Notes under the pieces: generated by a model | What the model saw: only the letters and a program-made list of their open reading frames with translations | Told to the model about the DNA's origin: nothing | The model's database searches: none | Position numbers and translations under genes: made by a program | Source: Whalleya microplaca | Lineage: Eukaryota > Ascomycota > Sordariomycetes > Xylariales > Xylariaceae | Assembly: GCA_022497155.1 (NCBI GenBank) | Contig: MU385763.1 | Location: forward strand, 124,001-188,000 | Length of the DNA: 64,000 bases | Reading direction: 5' to 3' | Shown: positions 32,420 to 44,279 of the stretch, piece by piece | How positions within the stretch are numbered: position 1 is the stretch's first letter | How the letters are laid out: each line of letters starts with the position of its first letter

Positions 32420-34351
32420 TCACCATCCAAACTTCTCCACCGAAAGCTGAATATCGGCGCCCGACCTGACAGCCACGGCACAAGCATTTCTTGCGGATCT
32501 GTTGAGACTATCGGGGCCAGACACGATAAAGCCCACTCTGCCCTCCGAAGCGGCAGTCACCTCGGCCACGTAGCCGGAAATATCCGGTCTGCCGACCTCG
32601 TCCGTTGGTTCGGGGAGAGTCAGATGGACTCCGAACTCCCGCAATTCGTTCATTCTATCTTCTGGTATCCAGGAATGCTGAGACCGAGATTGGGTCACCC
32701 AGAGGAGGTGGACCTGCCTCCTCCCGGAATGGGTTGTAGCAAGATCCCATACGAGGGGAAACGCAACTGCAATCCCCGAGCCTCCGGTTATGAGCACGGC
32801 GTGGTCACAAGATCGAAGCATGTCTAGGGGCTCTTGCGAGCCGTAAGGTCCATCTAAACGTATGGGTACACTGTGGTTTAAGCGTGCGTGGCGCAGAAGA
32901 TCGGACGTGAATCCGGATTGTTCCCGGATCAGCAAGCTCAACCAAGCATGGCTAGGTGAGCACGTCGTAGCCGTCATAGGTGCAGCCGACGCGATCGTGA
33001 ATGGATGGGCTTGGAGTGCGTGGCTGCCGCCCAGATGCGGGATTGAGACGAAAACATGGTCGCCAGGTCGCCAGCCATGTATGATGCCTTGTCTGAACAC
33101 CCCGCAGCATCCAACTTTACGCCCTCGAGGGATGTCCCAGTCCGCTGAGAGGAGAAGCGTTTGGCCATCTTCCAATACAGTAAGACCGGCATCGAAATTG
33201 GCAGGCTTCAGTCCGAATCGCCAAACGAGCCTATCGACTAGGAAAATTGCTAATGCCGCATCCACGTACGGTCGACTCGTGGGGAAGTGGAACCAGAGAA
33301 ATACCAGAGCTGCTGTTTGAAGCACAACGTGAGACGCCAGAAAGAGCTCATACCATCTCTGCCGGAAACTCCCGAGTGACGTGAAGTAAAGCAATTCGTA
33401 TGATGCAAAGGCCCCTATCCCCAGAAGGATCTTGGGACTAGTGACGAAGTGCCAAAACCCCCCTCTCTTAATCCATGAAGGTGCAATCAACTCATGCCAG
33501 ATAAGTAGACCTGCGAAGTGAAGGAACGCTTCGAAACACATCAACTCGCCCACACGACGATGGTAAATGTTGAGAGCTTCGTAGGACCGGCCCGTGAGTA
33601 ACTTAAGCGGTTCATTTTTAGCGGCGAGAAGGTAAAGCAGTGGTAGGTTGACGACAAAGATGAGCCCAGCCCGATCAGCGAAAGCGAATAAATATTTTGC
33701 TTCCCAAGGAAATTGATAGAAGTGGTAGAATGCATTGAGGCCTAGGAATGATAGTACAAAGAGGGATGTTCCATTTGAGGGCATCATCCGGTTTATTACC
33801 GGTATTGATCGGGGCTGGTACATAAGCCAGGCCTGTACAGTCTTTAGTACGCTGTTTCCTAACCCTTTTGAGGTCCTCCGTTGCCTGCTTCCGAGAAGAG
33901 GCTGTCGCTCGACATCAACATCAGCGACTTTCGGCGTGGAACCAGAGGACAAAGATCCTTCTAACGTGCTGCTAGAAGAAGACTCGGTTTCCGTTTCATT
34001 CACATGGGTAATCGACTTGCCGGGGACTTGCCCGGCCGCTACTAGTAGGCCTTGCTCGATTGTTTTGCATCTCGCACTCTGCTTAAATTTCTGGATAGCA
34101 TGTAGCACCGTGAATGATACGAGTATCCCGACAAGCACGAGGTTGTAAGTGGGAATGAGTCTGCGACCATCAAGAATGGCGGCGATGAGGCTTCGTAGGT
34201 ATTGAAGATCCTCAGGGTTCGTTGGAATTGGGGGACCTGATTCATCCGACGACGCGAAGACTTCATCCAGGAAAAAGACCGGACGAGATGATCTCAGGGA
34301 CTCTCTAAGAACCTGAAGGGCCCAGCTCCTCTGAGGGTCGTCAACGGCCAT
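32420..34351 (-). CDS. Ferric reductase-type transmembrane flavocytochrome
   Basis: This intronless frame encodes 643 aa from the ATG at 34,351 (the frame is open 23 codons further up without an ATG). A cytosolic Ser/Glu-rich loop lies near residues 115-165. The ferric-reductase core follows with the two expected pairs of haem histidines: H264/H278 (IYHRRVGELMCFEAFLHF) and H341/H355 (SHVVLQTAALVFLWFHF). The FAD-binding motif HPFTIAS is at 449-455 and the NAD(P)-binding GGSGIA at 523-528. The C-terminal ...VEKFGW ending fits the family. Such proteins move electrons from NADPH across the plasma membrane to reduce Fe(III) or Cu(II) before uptake. No permease or multicopper oxidase partner is adjacent. 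Its promoter runs straight into the AT-rich block about 200 bp upstream. Confidence 0.9.
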   Translation of the reverse strand: MAVDDPQRSWALQVLRESLRSSRPVFFLDEVFASSDESGPPIPTNPEDLQYLRSLIAAILDGRRLIPTYNLVLVGILVSFTVLHAIQKFKQSARCKTIEQGLLVAAGQVPGKSITHVNETETESSSSSTLEGSLSSGSTPKVADVDVERQPLLGSRQRRTSKGLGNSVLKTVQAWLMYQPRSIPVINRMMPSNGTSLFVLSFLGLNAFYHFYQFPWEAKYLFAFADRAGLIFVVNLPLLYLLAAKNEPLKLLTGRSYEALNIYHRRVGELMCFEAFLHFAGLLIWHELIAPSWIKRGGFWHFVTSPKILLGIGAFASYELLYFTSLGSFRQRWYELFLASHVVLQTAALVFLWFHFPTSRPYVDAALAIFLVDRLVWRFGLKPANFDAGLTVLEDGQTLLLSADWDIPRGRKVGCCGVFRQGIIHGWRPGDHVFVSIPHLGGSHALQAHPFTIASAAPMTATTCSPSHAWLSLLIREQSGFTSDLLRHARLNHSVPIRLDGPYGSQEPLDMLRSCDHAVLITGGSGIAVAFPLVWDLATTHSGRRQVHLLWVTQSRSQHSWIPEDRMNELREFGVHLTLPEPTDEVGRPDISGYVAEVTAASEGRVGFIVSGPDSLNRSARNACAVAVRSGADIQLSVEKFGW

Positions 34352-34969
34352 CGTGGAGTCGCTCTCCAGCAGTCGCGGTCTGACGTAGATGAAGTTGGGG
34401 TGGAAGTTGGAAACAGCCAAGAGATCTTATCAGATTGATAACGCTGGTGGGAACCCGGGTCATCCGACCTTGCCGACGTCGGCCACGGAGCCTACCATAG
34501 ATCCCGAGGTCACGTGCCACACCTAGTGGCGGGACTGTAAAAATCAACGGTTTATATATAAAAGTCACCATTTTTAACAATTTATTATAAGCTATATATA
34601 TAGTTTAAAATTAAGCGGCTTTTTATATTATATATTTTAATGGTTAATATATATTATAAAAAATTAAAAAAAAATTTAATGGATTAAGTTACGGGGGGTA
34701 CGTACCAGGTGCACAGACCACCTGTTGCTACGTACTCCTATATGTCAATCGGTAACGGCACGGCAGAATAGTCACCGCCTAGCGGGGCACCCGGCTTAAG
34801 TTTTTTAAGCAATTCTTATAGTCCGAAATAGCTTTCCTCCCTATTTATTTATAAATATATAATTAGTACTTATATTAAAGCCCTGCCTTTAGCTATAATA
34901 ATTTATCCGTGAGTGATTATATTAAGTTTATATAATTAAATAAAGTTAACTTTATTTATTAAAAAAGGT

Positions 34970-35132
34970 TGTTATAAAGTAGTAGTGTATATTATAAAAT
35001 CGATAAAAATTTTACATTTAAGTTATAGTAAAGCTATAGTCTTAAATGCTTAAGATCTTTTATTTTTTTATTTATTATTTTATTTTATTTAATTTAAGCT
35101 AGTTCGGAGGGCCTTTCCGGGGCCCTATATCA
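34970..35132 (+). repeat. Element-E terminal-like repeat, copy 1
   Basis: This 163-bp sequence runs from TGTTATAAAGTAGTAG to CCGGGGCCCTATATCA and recurs at 37,408-37,571 in the same orientation with mostly C/T and G/A differences. The TG...CA ends suggest an LTR, but no matching target-site duplication is visible, so it may be a solo LTR or another repeat. Confidence 0.6.
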
Positions 35133-35619
35133 TTTATAAAAAATAAAAATAAAAGTTTAATTTTAAATAATAAATTAAAAAAAATCGTAAAATTATAAGG
35201 TTTTTTTATTAATATAAAGTTAAGTTATAATTATAATAAAAGTATTTTTAAATATTTTTAAATATTTTATTTTATTATATAGTTTTAAATATTATTATAA
35301 TATAAATTAAATATAAAATTAAAGTGTGGTTTATATATGTTACGTAATTAGCTTAAACCTTACACCTAATATATATAGTAAATTTCTCGGCCGACTTTTT
35401 AGTTTAGATTTTTTTTTCCCTTTATTTTAATATTACATAAAATATATAAGAATTAAATCGTTAAGTCACCTTAACTTTTATAATACGTGACAAATATTAT
35501 AAATAATATTTATTATATAAAATATTTATATTTAACGTTAATTTTAAAAATAAAAAAATCCGAAAAAAATAACTTTAAAATTATATTAAGCTATATAAAT
35601 ATAAATTAATGTTATAATT

Positions 35620-36753
35620 TATAATAACTTAAGGAAAAAAGTGGCGTATTTAAATAATAAATATATATTATTATAAAATTATAAAGTAAAAAGTAAAAGG
35701 TTAGCTAATTATTATATTATCTTAAGATAAAGTGTCGAAATAAAGCGAAAGTGAAATATATTAAGTTAAAAATGAGTGTATATAGTTATTAAAGCTATTT
35801 ATATATAATTGTTTAACTATTTAATGAGGTAAATGTAAGGGAAAAAGTTAGCTAAATATAAGTATATAATCCATTATAAATTGCCTTATAAAATGCCTTA
35901 TAACGTGGCTTTAAAGGGCTTTTAGTGGCTTTTAAGCTGTTATTAATACCCGTAATTCCTTTGCCCCATTATAATAACTAATTATAAATCGAGTTAAGGA
36001 AAGTAGGTAATTTGCCGTAATAAATTATAAATTAAGCTAAAAAAAATTAACTGTATTATTATAACAAATTGCAAATTAATAAGTAATAACGGGTAAGTTC
36101 GAATTTATTATATTATAATATAAATTAAATAAAAACGAGGAAAGTATTTAAAAAACGAGGTCGGCAAAAATGATAAGCATAATTTAGCGCCAACTAATTA
36201 AATATTATTATACGTATTTAATAAAACGAGGTTTAATAAAAAAGGTAATTAATTTAATTAATAACTAGTAAAAGTGATTAACGATTTTAAAGGTAACGCT
36301 ACTAATTATTTATATATATTATTAAAGGCTTAAAGTACTAAAAGTAAAATATCTGCCGTAACTAATTATAAATTAATAAATAAAGTAAAAATGACAATTG
36401 CCGTAACGTATTATAAATCGATGTTAAAGGTATTAAATTAATTACGATGGCTTAATAAATGGAATTAACTAAATTTAGCGCTAAAGGATTTTATAATTAT
36501 ATAACGGCTTAAGAAAAAAGGTGGTGGATTTAAGTAATAGGTATATATTATTATAAAATTATAAGGTGAGGAGTAAAAAGTTAGCTAATTATTATGTGAT
36601 AGCCTAACTTAAGAAAACCTTTTTACCTGATTACTTAAGCTATTTAATTAAGCATGGGGTTTAATAAGTCACGTGTAAGGGGTAATAGGGTATGTTATAG
36701 CTATAAGGACCTTTAGGGAGCTATAAGGCACCTTATAAGCCTGTGCCGTGATA
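35620..36753 (-). mobile_element. Degraded family-A LTR element with internal deletion
   Basis: The interval 36,500-36,753 is a 254-bp inverted copy of the family-A LTR (compare 39,671-39,924). Downstream on the minus strand (about 36,499-35,975) lies the inverted first part of the family-A internal region. The interval 35,620-35,717 is the end portion of the other LTR. The rest of the interior is missing and a family-B LTR occupies the gap. Flanking pentamers TAATT and TAGCC differ only by transitions and could be a RIP-altered target-site duplication. Confidence 0.7.
35718..35973 (+). repeat. Solo family-B LTR inside a family-A element
   Basis: It begins TATCTTAAGATAAAGTGTCG and ends with TACCCGTAATTCC ... 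CATTATA, matching the family-B LTR from end to end except for about 40 missing bases in the middle. No internal region accompanies it. Confidence 0.7.
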
Positions 36754-37289
36754 TAGCCTTAAACTTTAATTGCCTTAATTATTAAATTAGCTTAAGCTTA
36801 TAAGTGAATAAAGTGGTTTATACACTTAAGCTTAATAACTTTAAAACGTAGCTTACACTTTTATTAAAACACTTATATAACTCGGGTGTTACGTTAAATA
36901 AACTTTTAATCCTTAAGTTATTTTTTCTTATTATTAATATACGTACATTAAACCTTTACGCTTTATTACGTATTTAATAGCCGTGATAATTAATATTATT
37001 TTTAAAATAAATTTTAAATCCGAGTTATATTAAAGCGTATATAAAAAATGTCTTAAAAGTGGAGTAAAAATAAAGACTTTTTACTATAAAAAAATACCGA
37101 AAAACTTTAAGCTTTAATATAAAATTACCTACATTAAAATTTTAATTTTTTTTAATTTTTATTATTTTAATTATAATATATTTAATATAAATTACTTTTT
37201 ATTAAACATTATTTTATTTTATTTTTAAATTTTAATATTAAAGTCGATTTATTTAATATATTTATAATATTATATTTTATTATAAATAT

Positions 37290-37400
37290 TGTCTTAAAAT
37301 AAAGTGTCGGGGTAAATAAAAAGTAAAATATTAAGTTAAAAATAAGTGTATATAATAGCTGCTAAAGCTATTTAATTAAATCTATAACTATTTAATGTGA
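37290..37400 (+). repeat. Truncated family-B LTR fragment
   Basis: It starts TGTCTTAAAATAAAGTGTCGG like the family-B LTR and follows it for about 110 bp, then is cut off by the element-E repeat at 37,408. Confidence 0.6.
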
Positions 37401-37407
37401 AAAGGGT

Positions 37408-37571
37408 TATTATAAAGTAGTAATATATATTATAAAATAAATAAAGATTTAGCATTTAAGTTATAGCGGAGATATAATCTTAAATGCCTAAAATCTTTTA
37501 TTTTTCTTATTTATTATCTTATTTTATTTAATTTAAGCTAGTTCGAAAAGCCCCTCCGGGGCTTTATATTA
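37408..37571 (+). repeat. Element-E terminal-like repeat, copy 2
   Basis: This is the 164-bp direct counterpart of 34,970-35,132, with the same TCCGGGGC block near the end. The pair brackets about 2.3 kb that includes the degraded family-A element. Confidence 0.6.
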
Positions 37572-39085
37572 TATTAAGAACGCCTTAAGAGCGTCCTAAA
37601 AGCTAGGACGGATTATCCGTCCTTAAATAGCTATTTTCCAGGACTGGTAGTTTTAAAGAGATTATTAATAATATATATCTTAAATGTTACTCCAAGGTTT
37701 ACTATTATAAATGGTAGTATTTGTTTTATTAAGATAAGAATTATATAAAAACTATATATAATAACCTATTGTTAATTGTTAATAATTTTTTTTCCTTTCG
37801 TTTCGGGCCGCGTTATTATAATTACGTATTAAGCGTATATTTTTTTCGTTACTTTATTTTATCCTTATTTCCGTTCAAGTTTATTTAAGTCTTTATTTGG
37901 TTTTTTACGTTTATAAAAACTATCATTTTATTATTATTCGGAATAATTTATCTAGCTATATAAACTATATTAATAATACTAATAAATATATTTTCGATTT
38001 TTTTATATTATAATTTTCTTAAATCTAGTTTGTTATTCTTAGTTATCTTATCTTTTAGTTTAAAAAAAACCGGGATAGCCGGAAAAAAACCTTCCGTTAT
38101 ATATAATATAAACTTAATCGGAAATTTTAATTTATATAAAAGGAATAGTAATAATAAAAATAAGTAGAAATATAAAACTATTTTACTGTTATAAATTTTT
38201 TAATAAACTAATATGCCGTAGCAGCGGGGTCACTAGGTAACCCCATTTATAAATAAAATAAATAAATTAAATAAGGCGCGCACTTATATTAAAAGCTGCA
38301 GCTTTTAGCTATAGCTATAAAGGTCCTCCTTTTATTATTATTATCTTTATTTATATATATTATTTTTATATACCTTTAATCTTTTATATTAAATAATAAC
38401 ACCTGCTTTGCCTTTTATTATAAAAACTAAACTAAACTAAAACTAATTATTACTTGCGGAGTTATTTACTTAATTTTTATAAGAAAATTTTCGTTATCGA
38501 ATTTAAGTAAATAACGACAAAAACGCGTTAAAATTATCGAATTTAAGTAAATAATTTATGCAACCTTTTTATATGTTATTTCTTTATTACTTTTTTTTAT
38601 TTATATTAATACGCCGACTATAGGCGTATATAAGCTTTTAGGCAAGTTCATTACTTTTATTTATAACGTTAAATAATAAGTCCGAACTTAAATAAGGCTA
38701 AAACTTAAGTTATATTTATACCCCCGGATTTTAATATAAGTAATTACAGAATTTAAGTATATAGCTTTTTATATATAAACGTTAAAAAAGCTTAAATTAT
38801 ACCGAACTTAGGTATATATAATAGCTTTACTGTTTAAAAAAACCTGCCGAATTTCAGTACGTAAAAACTTTTATATAGCTTTTACTGCTAATTTATTTAC
38901 GCTTTTTTTATTTCGTTTTTTTATTTATATTTAGCTATATAAAGTGTGCTATTTCTAATATAGATTTATAATAATATAGTTATATAATTGTTATATTAGC
39001 GCCGATATATCGATATCGGAATAGCTGTAAAAAATGCCCGACCTTAGCGATAAGGGAAAAAATCCGCCCGATTAATATAGGGATT

Positions 39086-39287
39086 TATTAAAATAACGCT
39101 TAGTTTAGCCGTGCGATTAGGGGTAGCTAACTAAGTTACCTTAGCGCGAAAAGATTTTCATATTTTCTCCGCACGAGAAATTCCCTCACTTTTTTTTATA
39201 TATAAAATATTATATAATAATATAGTTTTATTATAACTCCCAATCGTTTATACAATACTTATATTATAATATAAAGCTTATTTAATA
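39086..39287 (+). repeat. Element C 5' LTR
   Basis: This 202-bp repeat starts TATTAAAATAACGCTTAG and ends ATAAAGCTTATTTAATA. The same sequence recurs at 52,850-53,020 and 60,486-60,518. It is preceded by GGATT. Confidence 0.75.
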
Positions 39288-39670
39288 CTAATTAATAGTT
39301 ATCGGCTTAATTATTATATAATTACAGATTAGCAAAAGTGAAAAAACGAAATTAAGTTTTATTACTGCCGATATTAATTAAAATAATAAATATAACGTTT
39401 ATATTATAACTTGAAAATAACTTTATTTCTTTGGCTAATTAAAAAAAACAAGTTTATTTTTTAAATATCCGAGTTTTTTATTTATATAAATTAAAAGCTA
39501 ATATTACTTATTAACTAATTAAATAATAATACTTAATTAAAGTTTTATATAATTAAGGAAATAAAAAATACGCTATTACATATTAAAATATTAAAAATAA
39601 TTATTAAATTATATAATATAAAATAATTATACTAAAATATCGTTAGATAATTTAACGGAAACAGAACTTT

Positions 39671-42226
39671 TATTACGGCACAGGCTTATAGGGTGCCTTA
39701 TAGCTCCCTAAAAGTCCCTATAGCTATAGCATACCCCATTACCCCTCACACGTAACCTACTAAACCATATATTTAGTTAAATAGCTTAAATAATTAGGTA
39801 AGAAGGTTTTCTTAGGTCAGGCTGTCATACAGCAATTAGTTGACTTTTTATTCCTTACCTTATAATTTTATAATAATATATACCTATTATTTAAATGCGC
39901 CACCTCCTTCCTTAAGCCGTTATATAATTATAAAGTCCTTTGGCGCTAAATTTAGCTAATTCTATCTATTAGGCTATCGTAATTAATTCAGTACCCTTAA
40001 TGTCGATTTATAACGCGTTATAGCGATTGTTATTTTCACTTTATTTATTAATTTGCAACTAGTTACGGCAATAAGATCTAATTTATAACTAGTTACGGCA
40101 ATAAAATCTAATTTGTAACTAGTTATAATAAACACCTTACCTTTAGCACCTCAGGCCTCTAATAACATATATAGATAATCAGTAGCGTTATCTCTAAAAT
40201 CGTTAGTCACCTTCACTAGTTACTAGTTAGGTTAGCTACCCTTTTTTCTCTTTTATCGGACCTCGTCTTATTAAATATGTATAATAGTATTTAATTAATT
40301 AGTACTAAATTATGCCTATTATCCTTACCGACCTCGTTTTTTAAACACCTTCCTCGTTCTTGTCTAATTTATATTACGATATAGCGGACTCGAACTTATT
40401 TATTATCACCTGCTAATTTGCAATTTATTGCGGTAGTACAGTTAATTTTTTTTAGCTTAATTTATAATTTATTACGGCAAATTACCTACCTTCTTTAACT
40501 CGATTTATAACTAGTTACGGCGAGTTACCCTTTATTTATTTATATACTAATTTGTAACCAGTTGCGGCAGTATATCGGTAATAGCTTCTATTAGCGGCGG
40601 TAAGATCTACGCCGCTATTTAAGCAGTTACGGCTACCCTGTATATTAAACTTATATTTAAATTTAATGCTTATATTAAATTCCTAAAAGGCAATTACGAA
40701 AGCTACGTTTAGCAGCTTTAAGTCGATAAATCTTTTATCGAAATTAAGCTTACTATCGTTAAAACTACTTACGGTACCTTTTTAGTTAAGTAGTTACGCT
40801 TTCGACTTATCCTCCCAGATTCTTTTATTTTATCTAGCCTATTAGACTTTAATGTATAAATGCTGTAGCTATTAAGCAAGCTGAGCGTTAACGGCGATGC
40901 TTTCGGCTTACCGGAAGCAAAATTTCATTATATATACGCTCGATTTAAACCTAAAGTATAATATCTTATTAACCCCGTCTTTTATTAAGCATAAAAGATA
41001 AAAGTTTAGGACTATTAGCAGATCTTAAATACCTTAAACCGACTGTACGAGAATCTAAATAAAGCCGATTAGGCTGCCGAACGCTTTTATAGTTTTAAGT
41101 AGGGTTAAAACAAGTCTATTTATACCTTTTTAGCGAACTAAAAGCGTTAGATATATAAATTAAGCGCTATTACTTTATCTGACGCACTTAAAATCTAAGG
41201 CCTCCGCTATAACGTAAATAATCGACTAAAAAATAAGCTAAATAAAATAAATTAGCTCCAGGGACTGCCGGAAAATTACGATAAGTTTATTTCTTTATTT
41301 TACCGATTGTTAGAATATTATATCTATAAAACTAAAGGAAATATATCGTTAGTTCCTTATTACTCGAACGTAATAAATATATTTATTAGTATAATTTATG
41401 TCAACTATTTAATAATCTATAGCGAGTCCGAAAATACCTTTAAAGATAGTAGATAGTTACTTAAAATTGCGTTATTTTAAACAGCTATAGATTAATAGGC
41501 TTTCTTTGCCTTAAAAATTAAACGGTAGTATTATCGGAAGTAGTATATCTATATATGTTATAGTAATAGAGATTACGAAATTTCGAAATACCTTTTATTA
41601 CTAGCGGAATTAAACCTTCGGAAACTCTTCGCCGATAAAAATAGCGGTTACAAAAATTAAGCAGGTAATTAAAGGGGTAGTTAGTTATAGTAGCAAATGT
41701 ATAGCTTATAACGGTCGATACTAAGTGATTATAAAAAAATATAATAGATTAATAAAATTTTTTTAAAAGACTCGATTTTTAAAATTTTAACAAGTTTACT
41801 CGGTACTAATATTAAACCTTATATAATTTATATAGGTAGAAATATAGGGGTTAAAAAAGGTCAAAAAATCACCTTTTAGAGATAGTAGTAATTAGGTTAA
41901 TCTTTATATATACCAGATGCGCTATAAGCTAACTATTATTAGCTATTATATATAGTAAATTTAAGGAGGTAATGTCACGGCACAAGCTTATGGGGTGCCT
42001 TATAACTCCCTAAAGGTCCCTATAGCTATAGTATACCCCATTACCCCTTATATGTAACCTGCTAAACCATATATTTAATTAGATAGCTTAGGTAATTAAG
42101 TAAGGAAGTTTTTTTAAGTTAGGCTGTCACACAGTAATTAGCTAACCTTTTACTCCTCACCTTATAATTTTACAATAATACACACCTATTACTTAAATGC
42201 GCCACCTCTTTCCTTAAGCCGTCACA
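39671..42226 (+). mobile_element. Family-A gag-only LTR element, complete with LTRs and target duplication
   Basis: LTRs of exactly 254 bp each lie at 39,671-39,924 and 41,973-42,226 (TGTCACGGCAC ... GCCGTCACA). The element is flanked on both sides by the pentamer ACTTT (39,666-39,670 and 42,227-42,231). A purine-rich AAGGAGGTAA precedes the 3' LTR, as expected of a polypurine tract on the plus strand. The 2,048-bp interior is too short for a pol gene. It reads as a decayed gag-type protein: a region with LLEYYIYK and YRLLE near 41,310, and a zinc-knuckle-like CYSN near 41,550. It would depend on another element for transposition. It lies inside element C. Confidence 0.85.
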
Positions 42227-44279
42227 ACTTTCGGATAACAAAATCGAATTTACGTATAAAAAAATAAGCGATTAAAATACGATTTTCCTAAAAATATAAA
42301 AAATAATAATAGATTTTAAACTATAATATAAACTAATCGATATTAACGAGAAATTATTTAATATATATTTAATAATATATTTCGTATAAATAATAATAAA
42401 GACTTTATAAATAAACGTATTAAAATAAACCTTACTAAATAACTTTAATAATAAATTTAAAAAATAATCGAATTATTAATTTAAAATAATCTATTGTATA
42501 TTTTATAAGAAACTATTTTTAATTTTTAAATAAAAAAAGTTTTAAATACTTAATAATACTATTATATAAAAATATTTAGCTAAATTACGTAATATTATCG
42601 ATAACCTTATAGTTATTTCTATAATATAATAAATACCTAGTAAATAACTACCTGCGCGATAAATACTAAAAGTCTTTACGCGATAAATAGTTAAAAATCC
42701 CGCGCAATAAATACTAGAAATCCCTATATAATAGACAGTAAAAAGTCCCGTATAATAGACACTAAAAATTCTTACGTAATAAATAATCGAAAGTCTTATA
42801 TAATAAATACTATAAATTTTTATATAATAAATAGTCGAAAATTATACGCGACGCCTAATGAAGTAACTAAAATAAAACGTTTAAAAATAAACACTTATAT
42901 AATAAATAATCGAAAGTCCCGTATTACGCCCGATAAAATAATTAAAATAAAGCGTTTAAAAATAAATAACAAACGAAACTATATAATAAGTCCTTTTAAA
43001 AATCAAATTCTTATAAAAAATAAAAAACTTTCCCTAAAAGTCTTATATAAATACGCTAAAACGCTTAATTTATATAGCAGATATTATATATAAACTACTA
43101 CCGACTCGGGTTATTTATAATAGCCCTATTAATCCGCATAAAGTTTTAATATTCCAAAAAAAATAAAATAAAAACTGTAACTATATTAAAAAACCGTACG
43201 ACATTTTATATAATAAAGTACGAATTTTTATTAGCTACTATCGATAGCTATAAATTACAAAAAACTAATATTATATAATATTTCCTAATATTTTTTCTAA
43301 CTGCGCGAAAGATTTTTACTTTAACTATATCGGCCCGGATAAAAAATAAAATAAAATATACGGAATAATAAATATATATTTTAATACTAATTTTAATTAT
43401 AATATTTATTAAGCACATTAAACTATCTTTATTTTTATATAAATTAAAAAAAAATTCTAATAAAATAATAATAAAAATACTAGAAACGTTATTTAATCGA
43501 TTTTAGTTTATATAGCGAGCGTTAAAAAACAGATATTAAAGAAAACTTCTATTATATATAATAGTTATTCGAATATATTATAAAATATTAAAACTCGAAA
43601 TAGCTTTTATATATTAAAAACTAACGTATAAAATACTATTTTTTAATTTATAAATATTATTTTAAATAGTAATAAATAAAAGGTTAATATAATATATAAA
43701 TAATAAAATATTAAATATTAACTATATTAACTAACGGTATAAATGTAATTATAAAAACCGATAAAAATAACCGTTTAATAAAAATAAATAATTCTATACT
43801 ATATTACCGATAAAATAAGAAAATAAAATACCCTTTAAGTTATTACTTTTCCGAACTTTATATATAATACCGTAAAACAAAAAATACTTCGTATATAAAA
43901 AAGTCGGATATTAGTCGATAAATTATCTAAAGTTAAAAAAAAGGCGTATAAAAAATTAATACTTATAGACATATTAAATTTTAAAGTAAAAAATATTATA
44001 CGAAAAGTTTAATATATATTTTATAAAATACGAAAAAAAAATTATAATTATAAAATACGTACGAAACCGATAAATTAAATTCTAAAAACGAAATTTAATT
44101 TAATTATTTAATAAATCTTATATTTTTTTACCGTATAATAAGCGAAAATATTTACGTAGCCCTTAAAATTATAAAAGTAACTTAATTTATATTATAAAAC
44201 TTATATAATATAATATATTAAAATAAATTATAAGATATAAAAGCGGCGAAATTTTTTACTATAAAAAAACTATAAATAT

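Larger units (their letters stand above)
34546..39085. repeat. AT-rich, RIP-degraded repeat block (right flank, first part)
   Basis: Composition switches to A+T/TA-rich at about 34,545. No open frame of substance survives. The block contains the element-E repeats, a degraded family-A element with a family-B LTR in it, and a B fragment, all annotated separately. A patch at 34,690-34,800 has normal GC content and looks untouched. Between 38,490 and 38,870 a short motif CGAATTTAAGTAAATA recurs in variants. The rest cannot be identified. Confidence 0.8.

Noticed and set aside
6011..34351. A secondary-metabolite gene cluster
   Set aside because: Permeases, a GST, a ferric reductase and a terpene-cyclase-like gene are present, but there is no backbone synthase, prenyltransferase or P450, and housekeeping genes such as ATG17 are interspersed.
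34970..37571. Single LTR element bounded by the two E repeats
   Set aside because: The pair is similar in size and orientation, but flanking bases (AAGGT versus TATTA) do not match, so I list them only as repeats.
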